DNA of 35,529 nucleotides from Hyphomicrobiales bacterium (GCA_900472295.1 UCIA01000042.1:26516-62044), one strand, 5' to 3'. Numbered from the stretch's first letter, positions 8,980-17,316 are shown. Notes: a model not told the origin generated them from the sequence alone. Numbers and translations: made by a program.

Positions 8980-10047
8980 TTGGACAAGCTGGCGACGGAT
9001 TCGCACGGCAGGGCGCCATCGTCCCGCCTGGACATCTCGGTCCGTCCGGGCAACGCGCGCGATTTCGAACTATGGCGTGATGGCCTGTCTCCCCTCTACG
9101 AAATGGATACGCCCGACGCTTCAGGGCGCACCTCTTATGCCGCCGAAATGACGAGCTATTTTATTGCCGATGTCGGCATTGCCACCGGTTCGGCATCCGC
9201 CGCCAATTTCGAACGAACGCCGTTGACCATCGCCCGCGGCGGGCTCGACAACATCTGCCTGCTGATCTACTCGGAAGGCGGCTGCGGGCTGGACACCGAG
9301 GGCCATTCGGCCGAGGTCCATCCCGGCGATGTATGCTTTCTCGACATGACCCGGCAGAGCACCTTGCGGGCACCGAACTACCAGAACCTCTCGGTCGTGC
9401 TGCCGCGCGTTTTGCTTGCCCCGCTGGTTGCCGATCTCGACGGCCTGCACGGCCGCATCCTGCAAAAATCGACGTCGCTCAACACAATGCTGGTAAGCCA
9501 TCTACGCACCTTGTACGACGAGGCTCCCGTGCTGACGTCGAAGGATGCGGGCGCCGCCGCACATGGCACTGCAGCCCTTGTCGCGGCTTTTGCCGGCGCG
9601 TCCGGCAATGGCCGCGAGGCGATCGAGCAGGCATCCGCCAGCGCCTCTCTGCAAACCGCGCGCCGGCTGATCGAGGCAAACCTGCATGAGCCGGACCTCG
9701 GGCCCGATCTCGTATGCCAGCGGCTTGGCATGTCGCGCGCAAAGCTCTACCGGCTGTTCGAGCCGATCGGCGGCGTCGGCGAGTATATCCAGCAACGGCG
9801 CCTGTCGCGCGCCTACCAGGCGCTGACCGACCCGGCGCAGGCAGGCATCTATATCGGCGCTGTTGCCGCGCGATGCGGCTTCGGCAGCGCCTCGGTGTTC
9901 AGTCGCGCTTTTCGCAATGCCTTCGGCATTTCGCCGACCGACCTCAGGGCGAACCAGACGCACACCGACGCCGGCGCGCTGTCCGGCGACAACGCATTTG
10001 CGACCATGCGGCGGCAGTTGCTCGGAATGGGATCTCGCCACAGGTAG
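8980..10047 (+). CDS. AraC-family transcriptional regulator (AraC_binding_2 type)
   Basis: A 355-residue regulator. The N-terminal 200 residues form a cupin-like sensing domain of the FeaR/AraC_binding_2 kind (DNICLLIYSEGG..., HPGDVCFLDMTRQ). The C-terminal 100 residues carry two helix-turn-helix units (LGPDLVCQRLGMSRAKLYRLFE and IGAVAARCGFGSASVFSRAFRNAFG-ISPTDLR). A TTG start is proposed because GGGGGAA lies about five bases upstream; an ATG 87 bases earlier is also open. The gene is divergent from the autotransporter with about 180 bases between them, so control of that gene is a reasonable guess. Ligand unknown. Confidence 0.85.
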   Translation: MDKLATDSHGRAPSSRLDISVRPGNARDFELWRDGLSPLYEMDTPDASGRTSYAAEMTSYFIADVGIATGSASAANFERTPLTIARGGLDNICLLIYSEGGCGLDTEGHSAEVHPGDVCFLDMTRQSTLRAPNYQNLSVVLPRVLLAPLVADLDGLHGRILQKSTSLNTMLVSHLRTLYDEAPVLTSKDAGAAAHGTAALVAAFAGASGNGREAIEQASASASLQTARRLIEANLHEPDLGPDLVCQRLGMSRAKLYRLFEPIGGVGEYIQQRRLSRAYQALTDPAQAGIYIGAVAARCGFGSASVFSRAFRNAFGISPTDLRANQTHTDAGALSGDNAFATMRRQLLGMGSRHR

Positions 10048-10064
10048 CCGCGGAGGAAACAGGC

Positions 10065-10712
10065 CTACAGCTTTCTGAAGAATCCGGACAGAATGTTCGG
10101 ACCCGCTTCGCCCGGTCGCAGCCTGATGCCGTCCTCGAAGCCGTTCAGCGTCACGCACTCAAAACCATTGTCGGCGAGCAGCGCCACCAGCGAGTCGCGG
10201 TCGAAATGGTGCAAATGCTCGTTGGGCAGGCGCATGCGCCAGGTCTCGAACCAGGCGTCGCCATCGGCGCCGAGCTCACGCCAGCGGCAATAGGGGACGG
10301 CGATGGCCAGATGGCGGGCCTGCAGGCGGGCGAGGAAACCGAGATCCGGTATGTGCTCGAGCACATCGAACATGGCGACGAGATCCCACGAGCCGGCAAG
10401 CGCCTGCTCCCAATCGACAAAGCGCACACCCTTGGGCAGCGGAAACCGGGTGATGTCGCAGCCGGCGCAGTCGGCAACCCCGGTTATCCTGGCGGCTTCG
10501 ATGAAGGTGCCAATGCCATAGCCAATCTCCAGCACCGAGCGCGGTATCTCGCCGGTGATGCCCAGCACCCAGCCAAGCCGCTGATAGCCGAGCTTGATGG
10601 TGCGGTCGCTCAAATCCTCGTAGTAGGACATGTACTGCTTGTCGTAAGTGATCGGCGTGACGTCGATCTGGTGGATGACGCCAAACCGGTCCAGCTCGTA
10701 ATTGTCCAGCAT
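10065..10712 (-). CDS. Class I SAM-dependent methyltransferase
   Basis: A 215-residue protein. VLEIGYGIGTFIEAA is the SAM-binding motif I and DLVAMFDVLEHIPD is the motif II/III region of methyltransferase_11/23-type enzymes. The open frame continues upstream, but AGGAGGG lies about ten bases before this ATG, and the upstream translation is low-complexity. The substrate is unknown. A broken copy of residues about 9-73 lies at 13033-13222. It is convergent with the AraC-type gene with a 17-base gap. Confidence 0.87.
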   Translation of the reverse strand: MLDNYELDRFGVIHQIDVTPITYDKQYMSYYEDLSDRTIKLGYQRLGWVLGITGEIPRSVLEIGYGIGTFIEAARITGVADCAGCDITRFPLPKGVRFVDWEQALAGSWDLVAMFDVLEHIPDLGFLARLQARHLAIAVPYCRWRELGADGDAWFETWRMRLPNEHLHHFDRDSLVALLADNGFECVTLNGFEDGIRLRPGEAGPNILSGFFRKL

Positions 10713-10853
10713 TCGCGTGCGCCCTCCTGATAGCGAACCCTTACATGGCGGAGTTGAACGCAAGGTAAGTGGGCGGAGCGAGCTTGACGAAATGGGTGCG
10801 CCTGATTGAGAACGGAGACAAGCGCATGGGGATGAGCAAGCGGTGGGTAAACA

Positions 10854-11912
10854 GTGAAGCGCGTCATTCGAATGCTTGCCGCGCTGACCATGGCGCTTGG
10901 CGTTACCGGCTGCACAAGCGTTTCCTATTATGCGCAATCGTTGGAGGGTCATGCGCAGATCATGGCCGCGCGCCAAAATGTCGGCAAACTGATCCGTGAT
11001 CCTTCGACGCCCGAGGCATTGCGCGCCAAGCTGACGTCGGCCGCCGCCATACGCCAGTTTGCGACCGATGAACTGGCGCTGCCCGACAACAGCAGCTACC
11101 GCAGCTATGTCGACATTCATCGGGACGCCGTGACCTGGGCCGTTTTTGCCGCGCCGCAATTCTCGCTGGCGCCGATGACATGGTGCTTTCCGGTTTTTGG
11201 CTGCGTTCCATACCGGGGTTACTTCTCGCGGAAATCTGCGACCGAGACCGCTGTCGACCTTCAGCGACAGGGGCTGGATGTCTATGTCTCGGGCGTCACC
11301 GCATACTCCACGCTGGGCTGGTCCAGCGACCCGCTGCTGAGCACCATGCTGCGTCAGGACGACACCTATCTCGCAAGCGTTGTTTTTCATGAGCTGGCGC
11401 ATCAGCGCCTCTATGTCGATGGCGATTCCGCATTCAACGAGGCTTTCGCCGTTGCCGTCGAAACCAGCGGCGTCCGCAAATGGCTCCGCGCTGCGGGAAA
11501 CAGCGCCGGGCTGCGCCGCTACGAAGCCGATCGCAGGCGCAGCGCCGATTTTCTGAGACTGATCGCCAGAACGCGGGAAGAGTTGGCGCAGGTCTATGGC
11601 AGTCCCCGCCCCCCGGAGCAGATGGCCGCCGCCAAAGCAGCCACGATCGACAGGCTACGCGTGCGCTACCGGCAGATGCGCGACAGGCGCTGGGCCGGGT
11701 ACCGGGGCTACGACGCCTGGTTCGCTTCCCCGATCAACAACGCAAAGCTCGCCGCGACTTCCGTCTACGGTGAACAGGTTCCGGTATTCCTTCATTTGTA
11801 CGATCTGTGCTCCGGCGACTATCCGAGATTCTATGCTGCCGTTCGGCGGATCGGGGATTTGCCCAAGGCGTCCCGTGCCGAAGCGCTCAAGGCTGTCGAT
11901 AGCTGCAAGTGA
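10854..11912 (+). CDS. Putative zinc aminopeptidase lipoprotein (PF10023-like)
   Basis: A 352-residue protein resembling the 'predicted aminopeptidase' family (COG4324). The N-terminal signal has a lipobox ending at Cys20 (GVTGC), so it should be a lipoprotein of the cell envelope. The metal site is visible as HELAHQ at residues 179-184 (HExxH) with Glu196 in FNEAFA as a likely third ligand. The start is GTG after GGTGGG; an internal ATG six codons later lacks a good ribosome-binding site. The C-terminal region has YDAWFASPINNAKL, a segment I recall as conserved in this family. Peptidase activity is inferred from the family. Confidence 0.8.
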   Translation: MKRVIRMLAALTMALGVTGCTSVSYYAQSLEGHAQIMAARQNVGKLIRDPSTPEALRAKLTSAAAIRQFATDELALPDNSSYRSYVDIHRDAVTWAVFAAPQFSLAPMTWCFPVFGCVPYRGYFSRKSATETAVDLQRQGLDVYVSGVTAYSTLGWSSDPLLSTMLRQDDTYLASVVFHELAHQRLYVDGDSAFNEAFAVAVETSGVRKWLRAAGNSAGLRRYEADRRRSADFLRLIARTREELAQVYGSPRPPEQMAAAKAATIDRLRVRYRQMRDRRWAGYRGYDAWFASPINNAKLAATSVYGEQVPVFLHLYDLCSGDYPRFYAAVRRIGDLPKASRAEALKAVDSCK

Positions 11913-12102
11913 CAGGCACGGGACATGGCCATCTCCCGTGGGTGTGGGGTATGGACGAATCCCACCATGCGCAATAAGGATGGCATATGGTCTGCTGCGG
12001 CGCTTTCGCGCTGAGGCAGGCGACGTTCGATCAATGACGCTGCGCCGGGCGCCTGTTCGATGACGCCGCCCTGCAAACGTGTCGAAACCGGGGGACCTGG
12101 TC

Positions 12103-12993
12103 ATGACCGACAACAAGCCGACCACAGACGTTACCAAGGACTGGCAGGCATCGCAGGGCCAGAAGTCCGGCGCCAAGCGCCTGCGGATTTTCGCCGTGCT
12201 GTCGTGGATTGTTGCCATTGGCGGCGAGATTGCCGGCATCGTCCTGCTTTACCGGCACAAATTCGACCAGGGCAACCTGCCGCTGCTGATCGGCATTCTG
12301 GTCGGCATCGCGATTTTCGCCATCGCCGGCAGCCTGCTCTGGAAGGCGGCCAACAAGCAGGACCCGGCCCGCGAATCCGAGCCATTCCGGTTCTTCGTCC
12401 AGAACCAGCTCGGCGCGATCATCACGCTGATTGCCTTCCTGCCGCTGGTTCTGCTGATCCTCAACGACAAGAACATGGACCCGAAGAGCAAGAAGATTGC
12501 CGGCGGCGTCGGCGCGGTGCTGGCCGTGCTAGCGACGCTGATCGGGGTCAGCTACCAGCCGCCATCGGTCGAGCAGTATACGCAGGACATGAACACCTGC
12601 GCGGAGCAGATCAAGACGGGGCAGCCGACCACGGCCTGCTCGCCCGAGGTCGCCGCCCAGGCGCAGGCGATCGCCACCGACTCCGCCGCGGTGGCCGACG
12701 CGACGAAGGACCCGGCGCACCCCAATGGCCAGGATGTCGTCTACTGGATCGCGCCGGAAAACGGCGCCGCCAAATCCGCCACCGAGCATGTCTTCCACCT
12801 CTGCGCTGCCGTCAGCCCGCTGAAGGACAAGACCGTCAACAGCGGCTCGGTGACGGAAGCCTACGCCCAGAACGCCATCCGCATTACCAAGCAGATCGAG
12901 ATGGAACAGAAGCAGTGCGGGTTCACGACGGCGGCGCCGGCGGCGGCACCCGTGGCACCGGCGCCAGCGCCGGCGCCTGCCCCCGCGCAATAA
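12103..12993 (+). CDS. Hypothetical membrane protein, four helices plus Ala/Pro tail
   Basis: A 296-residue protein not recognised as a named family. Four hydrophobic helices lie at about residues 28-51, 58-80, 104-122 and 132-152. They are followed by a soluble region with three to four Cys (MNTCAEQIKTG, TTACSPEV, FHLCAAV, KQCGF) and an (Ala-Pro)n tail. The paired cysteines suggest a periplasmic, disulfide-bonded domain. The ATG is preceded by GGGGGA at seven bases; an in-frame GTG eight codons upstream is less likely. Confidence 0.75.
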   Translation: MTDNKPTTDVTKDWQASQGQKSGAKRLRIFAVLSWIVAIGGEIAGIVLLYRHKFDQGNLPLLIGILVGIAIFAIAGSLLWKAANKQDPARESEPFRFFVQNQLGAIITLIAFLPLVLLILNDKNMDPKSKKIAGGVGAVLAVLATLIGVSYQPPSVEQYTQDMNTCAEQIKTGQPTTACSPEVAAQAQAIATDSAAVADATKDPAHPNGQDVVYWIAPENGAAKSATEHVFHLCAAVSPLKDKTVNSGSVTEAYAQNAIRITKQIEMEQKQCGFTTAAPAAAPVAPAPAPAPAPAQ

Positions 12994-13032
12994 ATCCGAC
13001 GCGTGCTGGCGCGCCCGACCGGGGCGCGCCAG

Positions 13033-13222
13033 CAGCCTCGACGAAGGTGCTGGTGCCAAAACCGATTTCCAGCACCGAGCGCCGTATCTCGCCAACAATC
13101 TCCAGCACCAGCCAAGCCGCTGATAGCCGAACTTGATGTCCGGTCGCTCAAATCCTCGTACTAGGAAATGTCCTGCTTGTCGTAGGTGATCGGCGTGGTG
13201 TCGATCTGGTGGATGACGCCGA
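13033..13222 (-). pseudogene. Methyltransferase fragment (copy of residues ~9-73)
   Basis: This stretch matches 10493-10684, inside the intact methyltransferase gene, over its whole length and in the same orientation. Long identical runs include AGCACCGAGCG, CAGCCAAGCCGCTGATAGCCG and CGCTCAAATCCTCGTA. On the minus strand it would encode the segment from FGVIHQID to FIEAA. It carries a one-base deletion (CCAGCACCAGCC against CCAGCACCCAGCC), and the codon for a conserved Tyr (SYYED in the intact gene) has become TAG. It has no start region and no C-terminal two-thirds, so it is a dead remnant. Confidence 0.88.
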
Positions 13223-13303
13223 ATTGCTGGTGCACCGATCGCTGAAATTGCACAGCGCTCGCAGCCTCGACGACAAGCAGACATGAACCGACAATGTTTG
13301 CAG

Positions 13304-13331
13304 TGATCCGATCCCGCCCTTCGCGCGTAAT
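13304..13331 (+). promoter_or_regulatory. RpoE (ECF11-type) promoter for phr
   Basis: TGATCC (13304-13309), 16 bases, CGTAAT (13326-13331), about 70 bases before the photolyase ATG. The same -35 sequence, spacing and CGTA core occur before rpoE and the second sigma gene in this window. TGATCC is the -35 element known for RpoE/ChrR sigma factors of alphaproteobacteria. Confidence 0.8.
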
Positions 13332-13401
13332 TGACCATAAGCGTTAAAAGGTAGGAGCGGCCAATAATGGTCGTTACGCATCACAAGGAACATTGAGGCA
13401 A

Positions 13402-14832
13402 ATGACAACTGGCCGTGCCCCCATCCTTGTCCTGTTTCGTAACGACCTTCGCATTTCAGACAATCGGGCACTCTCATCCGCAGTCGACGCGGGCAGACCA
13501 GTCGTGCCGCTCTTCATTCTTGACGACGATCAGCAAAGCTCGCGCCGGCTGGGAGCAGCCAGCCGGTGGTGGCTGCATCACTCGCTCCTGGCGCTTTCCA
13601 ACGCGCTGGAGAAGCTCGGTTCAAGGTTGCTCATCCGGCAAGGTTCGACGGATGAAATTGTGGCTGAAACAGTGAAGTCTACCGGCGCGGATGCAGTCTT
13701 CTGGAACCGGCGGTATTCTCCGTCAGACATAGCCGCGGACACGGTTTTGAAGTCGGCTTTGCGCGCAGATGGATTGAAAGCGGAAAGCTTTGACGGATTT
13801 CTTCTTCATGAGCCGTCGCAGCTTTCAACGCGGTCCGGTGATTTCTACAAAGTGTTCACGCCGTTCTACAACCGGCTTTCGGAGACCGATGCGAGAGATC
13901 CGATTGATACGCCGTCACGGATCATGGCGTGGGATGGAACGTTGCGTACAGAAAAGCTCGGCGATCTCAAGCTTCTGCCAGGCAAGCCGGATTGGTCTGC
14001 CGGCTTCGCTGATCGCTGGCACCCTGGCGAAGCGGGCGCAAAAGCAAGGCTCGAACGCTTTCTTGAGGATTGTCTCGACACTTACGCTGAGGACCGCAAC
14101 GTGCCAGGCGTCGAAGGCACTTCCGGTCTGTCACCACATCTCGCGCGCGGTGAGATTTCGCCAGTTCAGATCATGGCGGCGTTGCGGCGTCGGCGCGGTA
14201 AAGGTGCAGACACGTATCGCAAGGAAATCGCCTGGCGTGAGTTTTCCTACCACCTGCTTTTCAATCGGCCAAAACTCCACTCCGAAAATTTCCGGCCGGA
14301 TTATGACTCTTTCGAATGGCAAAGCGCACCGTCGGCCCTGAAAGCCTGGCAGTCCGGCCGAACAGGCTATCCGATCGTGGATGCCGGGATGCGGGAACTC
14401 TGGCAAACCGGATGGATGCACAATCGGGTGCGCATGATCACCGCATCTTTCCTGGTCAAGGATCTCCTTGTCGACTGGCGCGATGGCGAAGGCTGGTTCT
14501 GGGACACGCTGGTCGACGCAGATCCCGCGAACAATCCGGCCAGTTGGCAGTGGGTAGCTGGATCGGGTGCCGACGCCGCGCCATATTTCCGTATTTTCAA
14601 CCCGATCCTTCAGGGCGAAAAGTTCGATCCGGAGGGCGCCTATGTCAGGCGCTATGTGCCGGAACTGGCCAGGCTGCCGAACCAGTATGTCCACCGGCCT
14701 TTTGAAGCCCCTGCATCACTGCTCGCGCAATGCGGTGTTGTCCTCGGAGAAAACTACCCCTCGCCTTTGGTCGACCATTCGGCGGCCAGAGAGCGCGCCC
14801 TGAAAGCTTACAGACGGACACGAGGCAGTTGA
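13402..14832 (+). CDS. phr: Deoxyribodipyrimidine photolyase (class I CPD photolyase)
   Basis: A 476-residue flavoprotein that repairs UV-induced pyrimidine dimers using blue light. The N-terminal antenna domain starts PILVLFRNDLRISDNRAL. The C-terminal FAD domain has the family blocks TGYPIVDAGMRELWQTGWMHNR, RMITASFLVKDLLVDWR and DADPANNPASWQWVAGSGADAAPYFRIFNP. The ATG follows AAGGA; an in-frame TTG three codons earlier is too close to that site. The promoter at 13304 places it under RpoE, as is known for phrA of Rhodobacter. It is convergent with chrR (12-base gap). Codon use is less GC-biased than in flanking genes. Confidence 0.95.
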   Translation: MTTGRAPILVLFRNDLRISDNRALSSAVDAGRPVVPLFILDDDQQSSRRLGAASRWWLHHSLLALSNALEKLGSRLLIRQGSTDEIVAETVKSTGADAVFWNRRYSPSDIAADTVLKSALRADGLKAESFDGFLLHEPSQLSTRSGDFYKVFTPFYNRLSETDARDPIDTPSRIMAWDGTLRTEKLGDLKLLPGKPDWSAGFADRWHPGEAGAKARLERFLEDCLDTYAEDRNVPGVEGTSGLSPHLARGEISPVQIMAALRRRRGKGADTYRKEIAWREFSYHLLFNRPKLHSENFRPDYDSFEWQSAPSALKAWQSGRTGYPIVDAGMRELWQTGWMHNRVRMITASFLVKDLLVDWRDGEGWFWDTLVDADPANNPASWQWVAGSGADAAPYFRIFNPILQGEKFDPEGAYVRRYVPELARLPNQYVHRPFEAPASLLAQCGVVLGENYPSPLVDHSAARERALKAYRRTRGS

Positions 14833-14844
14833 GCTTCAGCCTGA

Positions 14845-15462
14845 CTACAGCCGCAGAAGCGGCTGGATCAGCCGCCCCCAGCCGCTTTGAAACTTGATAT
14901 CCCCCTGCAGCGCGACGATGCAGACGCAAGGGGCGCCTTCGCATATGGTTGGCTTGTGTTCGAGCGTCTCATCGGCCTCGTCGAAGTCACCGGGGCCATA
15001 GCGGCCGAACTGATGCTCGAACGCCCCTTCCAGCACGCATGTCCACTCATATCCTGTGTGCTTATGATGCGGCAGCTGAATTCCGGGTTCCGCTTTGAGC
15101 ATGAAGACCTTGATGTTCGAGACGACCGGTACGGATACCGACCGTTGCCTTACGCCGGGCCAGACCCATCGCCATTTTCCAAGCTGATAGCGATCGAGCG
15201 GTTCTCCCGCTCGCGCCGCGGAAACCGGCAAATTCGTGTCGATCATTCCCAAAACCTTTTGCAGGGCATCAGGTTTCATTGCTGCGGGCGATGCCTGGTC
15301 GAGAAGCACGCCCCCTATCGCCTCATACTGACGAGCCTTGCCTTCGCAGGTCGCGCACAAGGACACGTGCATTGAAACGACAACGCTGCGCCCTTCATCA
15401 AGCGTTCCCGAGGCAAAGGCTGCAAGCGTTTCGTCAGTCGGATGATGGCTAATAGAGTTCAT
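14845..15462 (-). CDS. chrR: ChrR-type zinc anti-sigma factor with cupin domain
   Basis: A 205-residue protein with the two ChrR domains. The N-terminal ZAS domain has zinc ligands His6 (or His7), His32, Cys36 and Cys39 (HVSLCATC). The C-terminal cupin has His133, His135, Glu139 and His169 (HHKHTGYE; LEHK). In Rhodobacter, ChrR holds RpoE inactive and the cupin is needed for release by singlet oxygen. Its ATG overlaps the rpoE stop as ATGA, so translation is coupled. A hairpin (CAGCCGC-AGAA-GCGGCTG, 14848-14865) lies at the 3' end of the gene and may help end transcription between the convergent genes. Confidence 0.93.
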   Translation of the reverse strand: MNSISHHPTDETLAAFASGTLDEGRSVVVSMHVSLCATCEGKARQYEAIGGVLLDQASPAAMKPDALQKVLGMIDTNLPVSAARAGEPLDRYQLGKWRWVWPGVRQRSVSVPVVSNIKVFMLKAEPGIQLPHHKHTGYEWTCVLEGAFEHQFGRYGPGDFDEADETLEHKPTICEGAPCVCIVALQGDIKFQSGWGRLIQPLLRL

Positions 15463-15998
15463 ATCAAATCACCAAGTCTGTCTTTCAGCCGCTGCAGGGC
15501 CAGCCTGATCCGCGACTTGACTGTACCGAGCGGTAGCCCAAGCAGATCCGCGATCTGCGAATGCGGCAGTCCGTCGAAAAAGGACATCCGGATAACGCGC
15601 AACTGCTCTTCCGGCAGGGACACTATCGTCGATCTAACCAGCGCTTCGCGCTCTGCCGCGAGCAATTGACGCTCAGGCTCATCAGAATCCACGCCTTCGT
15701 CTTCGGTCCATGCTGCCGCTCGACCGTCGCGGCGCATCGCATCGACGCTGACGTTGCGGGCAATTGCATATACCCATGCCGAGGCCGAAGCGCGTGAGGG
15801 ATCATATTGAGCAGCCTTTCGCCAAAGCCTGACCAGGGTTTCTTGTGCCAGATCGTCGGCGCGGTCGGGACTGGCGCCACGCCTTATCATCATGGCCTTC
15901 ACGCGCGGCGCGTAGTGTCCGAACAACTCCACGAACGCATCCCGATCCTGTGTCGTCCCGACACGATTGATCAGCCGGGCTGGGTCGAATTCTTCCAT
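15459..15998 (-). CDS. rpoE: ECF sigma factor RpoE (ECF11, singlet-oxygen response)
   Basis: A 179-residue ECF sigma factor. Region 2 includes DDLAQETLVRLWRKAAQYDP and ASAWVYAIARNVSVDAMRR. Region 4 includes LPEEQLRVIRMSFFDGLPHSQIADLLGLPLGTVKSRIRLALQRLK. Adjacency to chrR with a 4-base overlap identifies the RpoE-ChrR pair that responds to singlet oxygen and photo-oxidative stress. It is preceded by its own TGATCC-N16-CGTAAA promoter, so it is autoregulated. Predicted targets in this window are phr and the sigma gene at 16281. Confidence 0.94.
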   Translation of the reverse strand: MEEFDPARLINRVGTTQDRDAFVELFGHYAPRVKAMMIRRGASPDRADDLAQETLVRLWRKAAQYDPSRASASAWVYAIARNVSVDAMRRDGRAAAWTEDEGVDSDEPERQLLAAEREALVRSTIVSLPEEQLRVIRMSFFDGLPHSQIADLLGLPLGTVKSRIRLALQRLKDRLGDLI

Positions 15999-16013
15999 CG
16001 CTCTCTAATAGAT

Positions 16014-16027
16014 GAGCAAGCTTGCTC
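16014..16027. promoter_or_regulatory. Perfect 14-bp palindrome in the rpoE leader
   Basis: GAGCAAGCTTGCTC lies about 15 bases before the rpoE start, inside its untranslated leader. On the rpoE transcript it would form a stem at the ribosome-binding region, or it may be a protein-binding site. Function unknown. Confidence 0.4.
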
Positions 16028-16063
16028 CGGCTAGCAAGGCTGAGTTGCTGTTTCTCATACTCC

Positions 16064-16091
16064 TTTACGCGCCAGACAACCGTTTGGATCA
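16064..16091 (-). promoter_or_regulatory. RpoE promoter for rpoE-chrR
   Basis: On the minus strand TGATCC (16091-16086), 16 bases, CGTAAA (16069-16064), about 65 bases before the rpoE ATG. It matches the phr promoter in -35, spacing and CGTA core and fits autoregulation. Confidence 0.85.
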
Positions 16092-16142
16092 CTCGTGTGC
16101 GACCCAAATCTTTTGGGGCCGCAAGATTTATTCCGTTGGCGG

Positions 16143-16170
16143 TGATCCACCCTGCACCAACAAACGTATC
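16143..16170 (+). promoter_or_regulatory. RpoE promoter for the second ECF sigma gene
   Basis: TGATCC (16143-16148), 16 bases, CGTATC (16165-16170), about 110 bases before the ATG at 16281. It has the same -35 and spacing as the phr and rpoE promoters but points the opposite way to rpoE, so RpoE likely turns on this second sigma factor. Confidence 0.78.
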
Positions 16171-16280
16171 CCCTACAACCCGCGTAACAAGTCCAGCGCT
16201 CCGAGCATGCCGAAACCGGAACGACGGGGTGGGTCCAGTCGATCCGGCATCATCACAAGTCTGCCTTGAGGTTAAATCCG

Positions 16281-16883
16281 ATGACGCGCGATGGCATAAC
16301 ACAACTCATCTTGAGAACAAGCAGACGAGATCGAGCCGCCTTCGACCTCCTCTATCGGCATACCAGTGCGAAACTCTTCGGAGTGTGTCTGCACATTCTT
16401 AACAATCGAGCGGACGCCGAGGAAGCGCTGCAAGAGGTGTATTTGAAGGTGTGGGCAAAGGCCGACCGCTTCGCAATATCGGAGCTTAGCCCTATTTCAT
16501 GGCTGGTTGCGATTGCGCGTAACCAGGCGATAGATCTCATCCGATCGCGTCGTCCCCCTTCCCTGGAGATCCATCAGGCGCGCTATGTCGTCGATCCCTC
16601 TCCGTGGCCGGAGGCAAGGCTGCTGGCCGACGACAATGTCAGGCTGCTTCATCAATGCATCGACGATCTGACAAAAGAAAAAGCGGAAGCGGTTCGAAGC
16701 GCATATTTCGACGGCGAATCTTATGCGACGCTGGCGAAGCGGTACAACGTCCCACTCAATACGATGCGAACATGGTTACGCCGAAGTCTGATTAAGATCA
16801 GGCAGGAGATCGAGGAAAAAAACGCGCTTCTTGTTCAACCGCAAGAGCCCAATCAGGGCTCCGCCTTCTCCCTATCGTCTTGA
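16281..16883 (+). CDS. Second ECF sigma factor, no adjacent anti-sigma
   Basis: A 200-residue ECF sigma factor distinct from the neighbouring RpoE. Region 2 includes FDLLYRHTSAKLFGVCLHIL, ADAEEALQEVYLKVWAKADRF and ISWLVAIARNQAIDLIRSRR. Region 4 includes LTKEKAEAVRSAYFDGESYATLAKRYNVPLNTMRTWLRRSLIKIR. It looks like the SigK-type groups that normally sit beside an RskA-like anti-sigma factor; here the next DNA is a ROK gene fragment, with no anti-sigma frame. The ATG follows GAGG at nine bases. An RpoE-type promoter lies upstream, suggesting a sigma cascade. Regulation by RpoE level rather than by an anti-sigma is inferred. Confidence 0.9.
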   Translation: MTRDGITQLILRTSRRDRAAFDLLYRHTSAKLFGVCLHILNNRADAEEALQEVYLKVWAKADRFAISELSPISWLVAIARNQAIDLIRSRRPPSLEIHQARYVVDPSPWPEARLLADDNVRLLHQCIDDLTKEKAEAVRSAYFDGESYATLAKRYNVPLNTMRTWLRRSLIKIRQEIEEKNALLVQPQEPNQGSAFSLSS

Positions 16884-16931
16884 GGATCGACTGCCTGCCG
16901 TAGTCTTGCAAGCTGTCGTCTCTGCGCCCGT

Positions 16932-17125
16932 CCCTCACCCCAGCGACATCCCCTTCGTCTGGTGCCTCAGCACCAGCCCGACTGCTCCCAGCTGCGCATC
17001 ATCCTCGGTGTGCTTGCCGATGATGATCCGCGTGCGGAGCGCCGGGCGATATCGCGTGATTTTATCAGCGTGTGGCGTTCGTAGGAGGCGATCTGCGGCG
17101 TCAGCAGGATGTCGCCGGCCAAAGC
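16932..17125 (-). pseudogene. ROK gene 3'-end fragment
   Basis: This stretch matches 21750-21943, the last codons and immediate downstream bases of the intact ROK gene, in the same orientation. The longest shared runs include the GCCGATGATGATCCGCGTGC and ATTTTATCAGCGTGTGGCGT segments. It has several substitutions and small indels, and only about the last 60 codons are present. It is a remnant of a partial duplication or of a deleted second ROK gene. Confidence 0.87.
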
Positions 17126-17316
17126 AAGGAGGCCTGAACCCGTTAACTCGCTACTGACCTAGCCCGATGGCGGGGTAGCCACAGGCTGGACATTTCAGCC
17201 GACATGGAAAATGATCATGTTGCTGTGCACAATACTGCAGTGCTCTGATTTCGACGAGAAGCCTTAAGCATCGAAGAGAACCACCCGACCTCCGGGTCCA
17301 GCGAGCGGGGACGCAA
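17126..17316. other. Upstream region of the efflux operon
   Basis: With the preceding fragment this makes a 430-base stretch without an intact gene. No regulator gene and no clear operator are visible; the leader ends in GGGGACGCAA before the adaptor ATG. Efflux operons of this kind usually have a TetR-family repressor next to them, which is absent here. Confidence 0.4.

Noticed and set aside
16207..16269. A possible 20-codon leader peptide between the RpoE promoter and the second sigma gene
   Set aside because: No ribosome-binding site or attenuator-like structure could be tied to it; probably chance.
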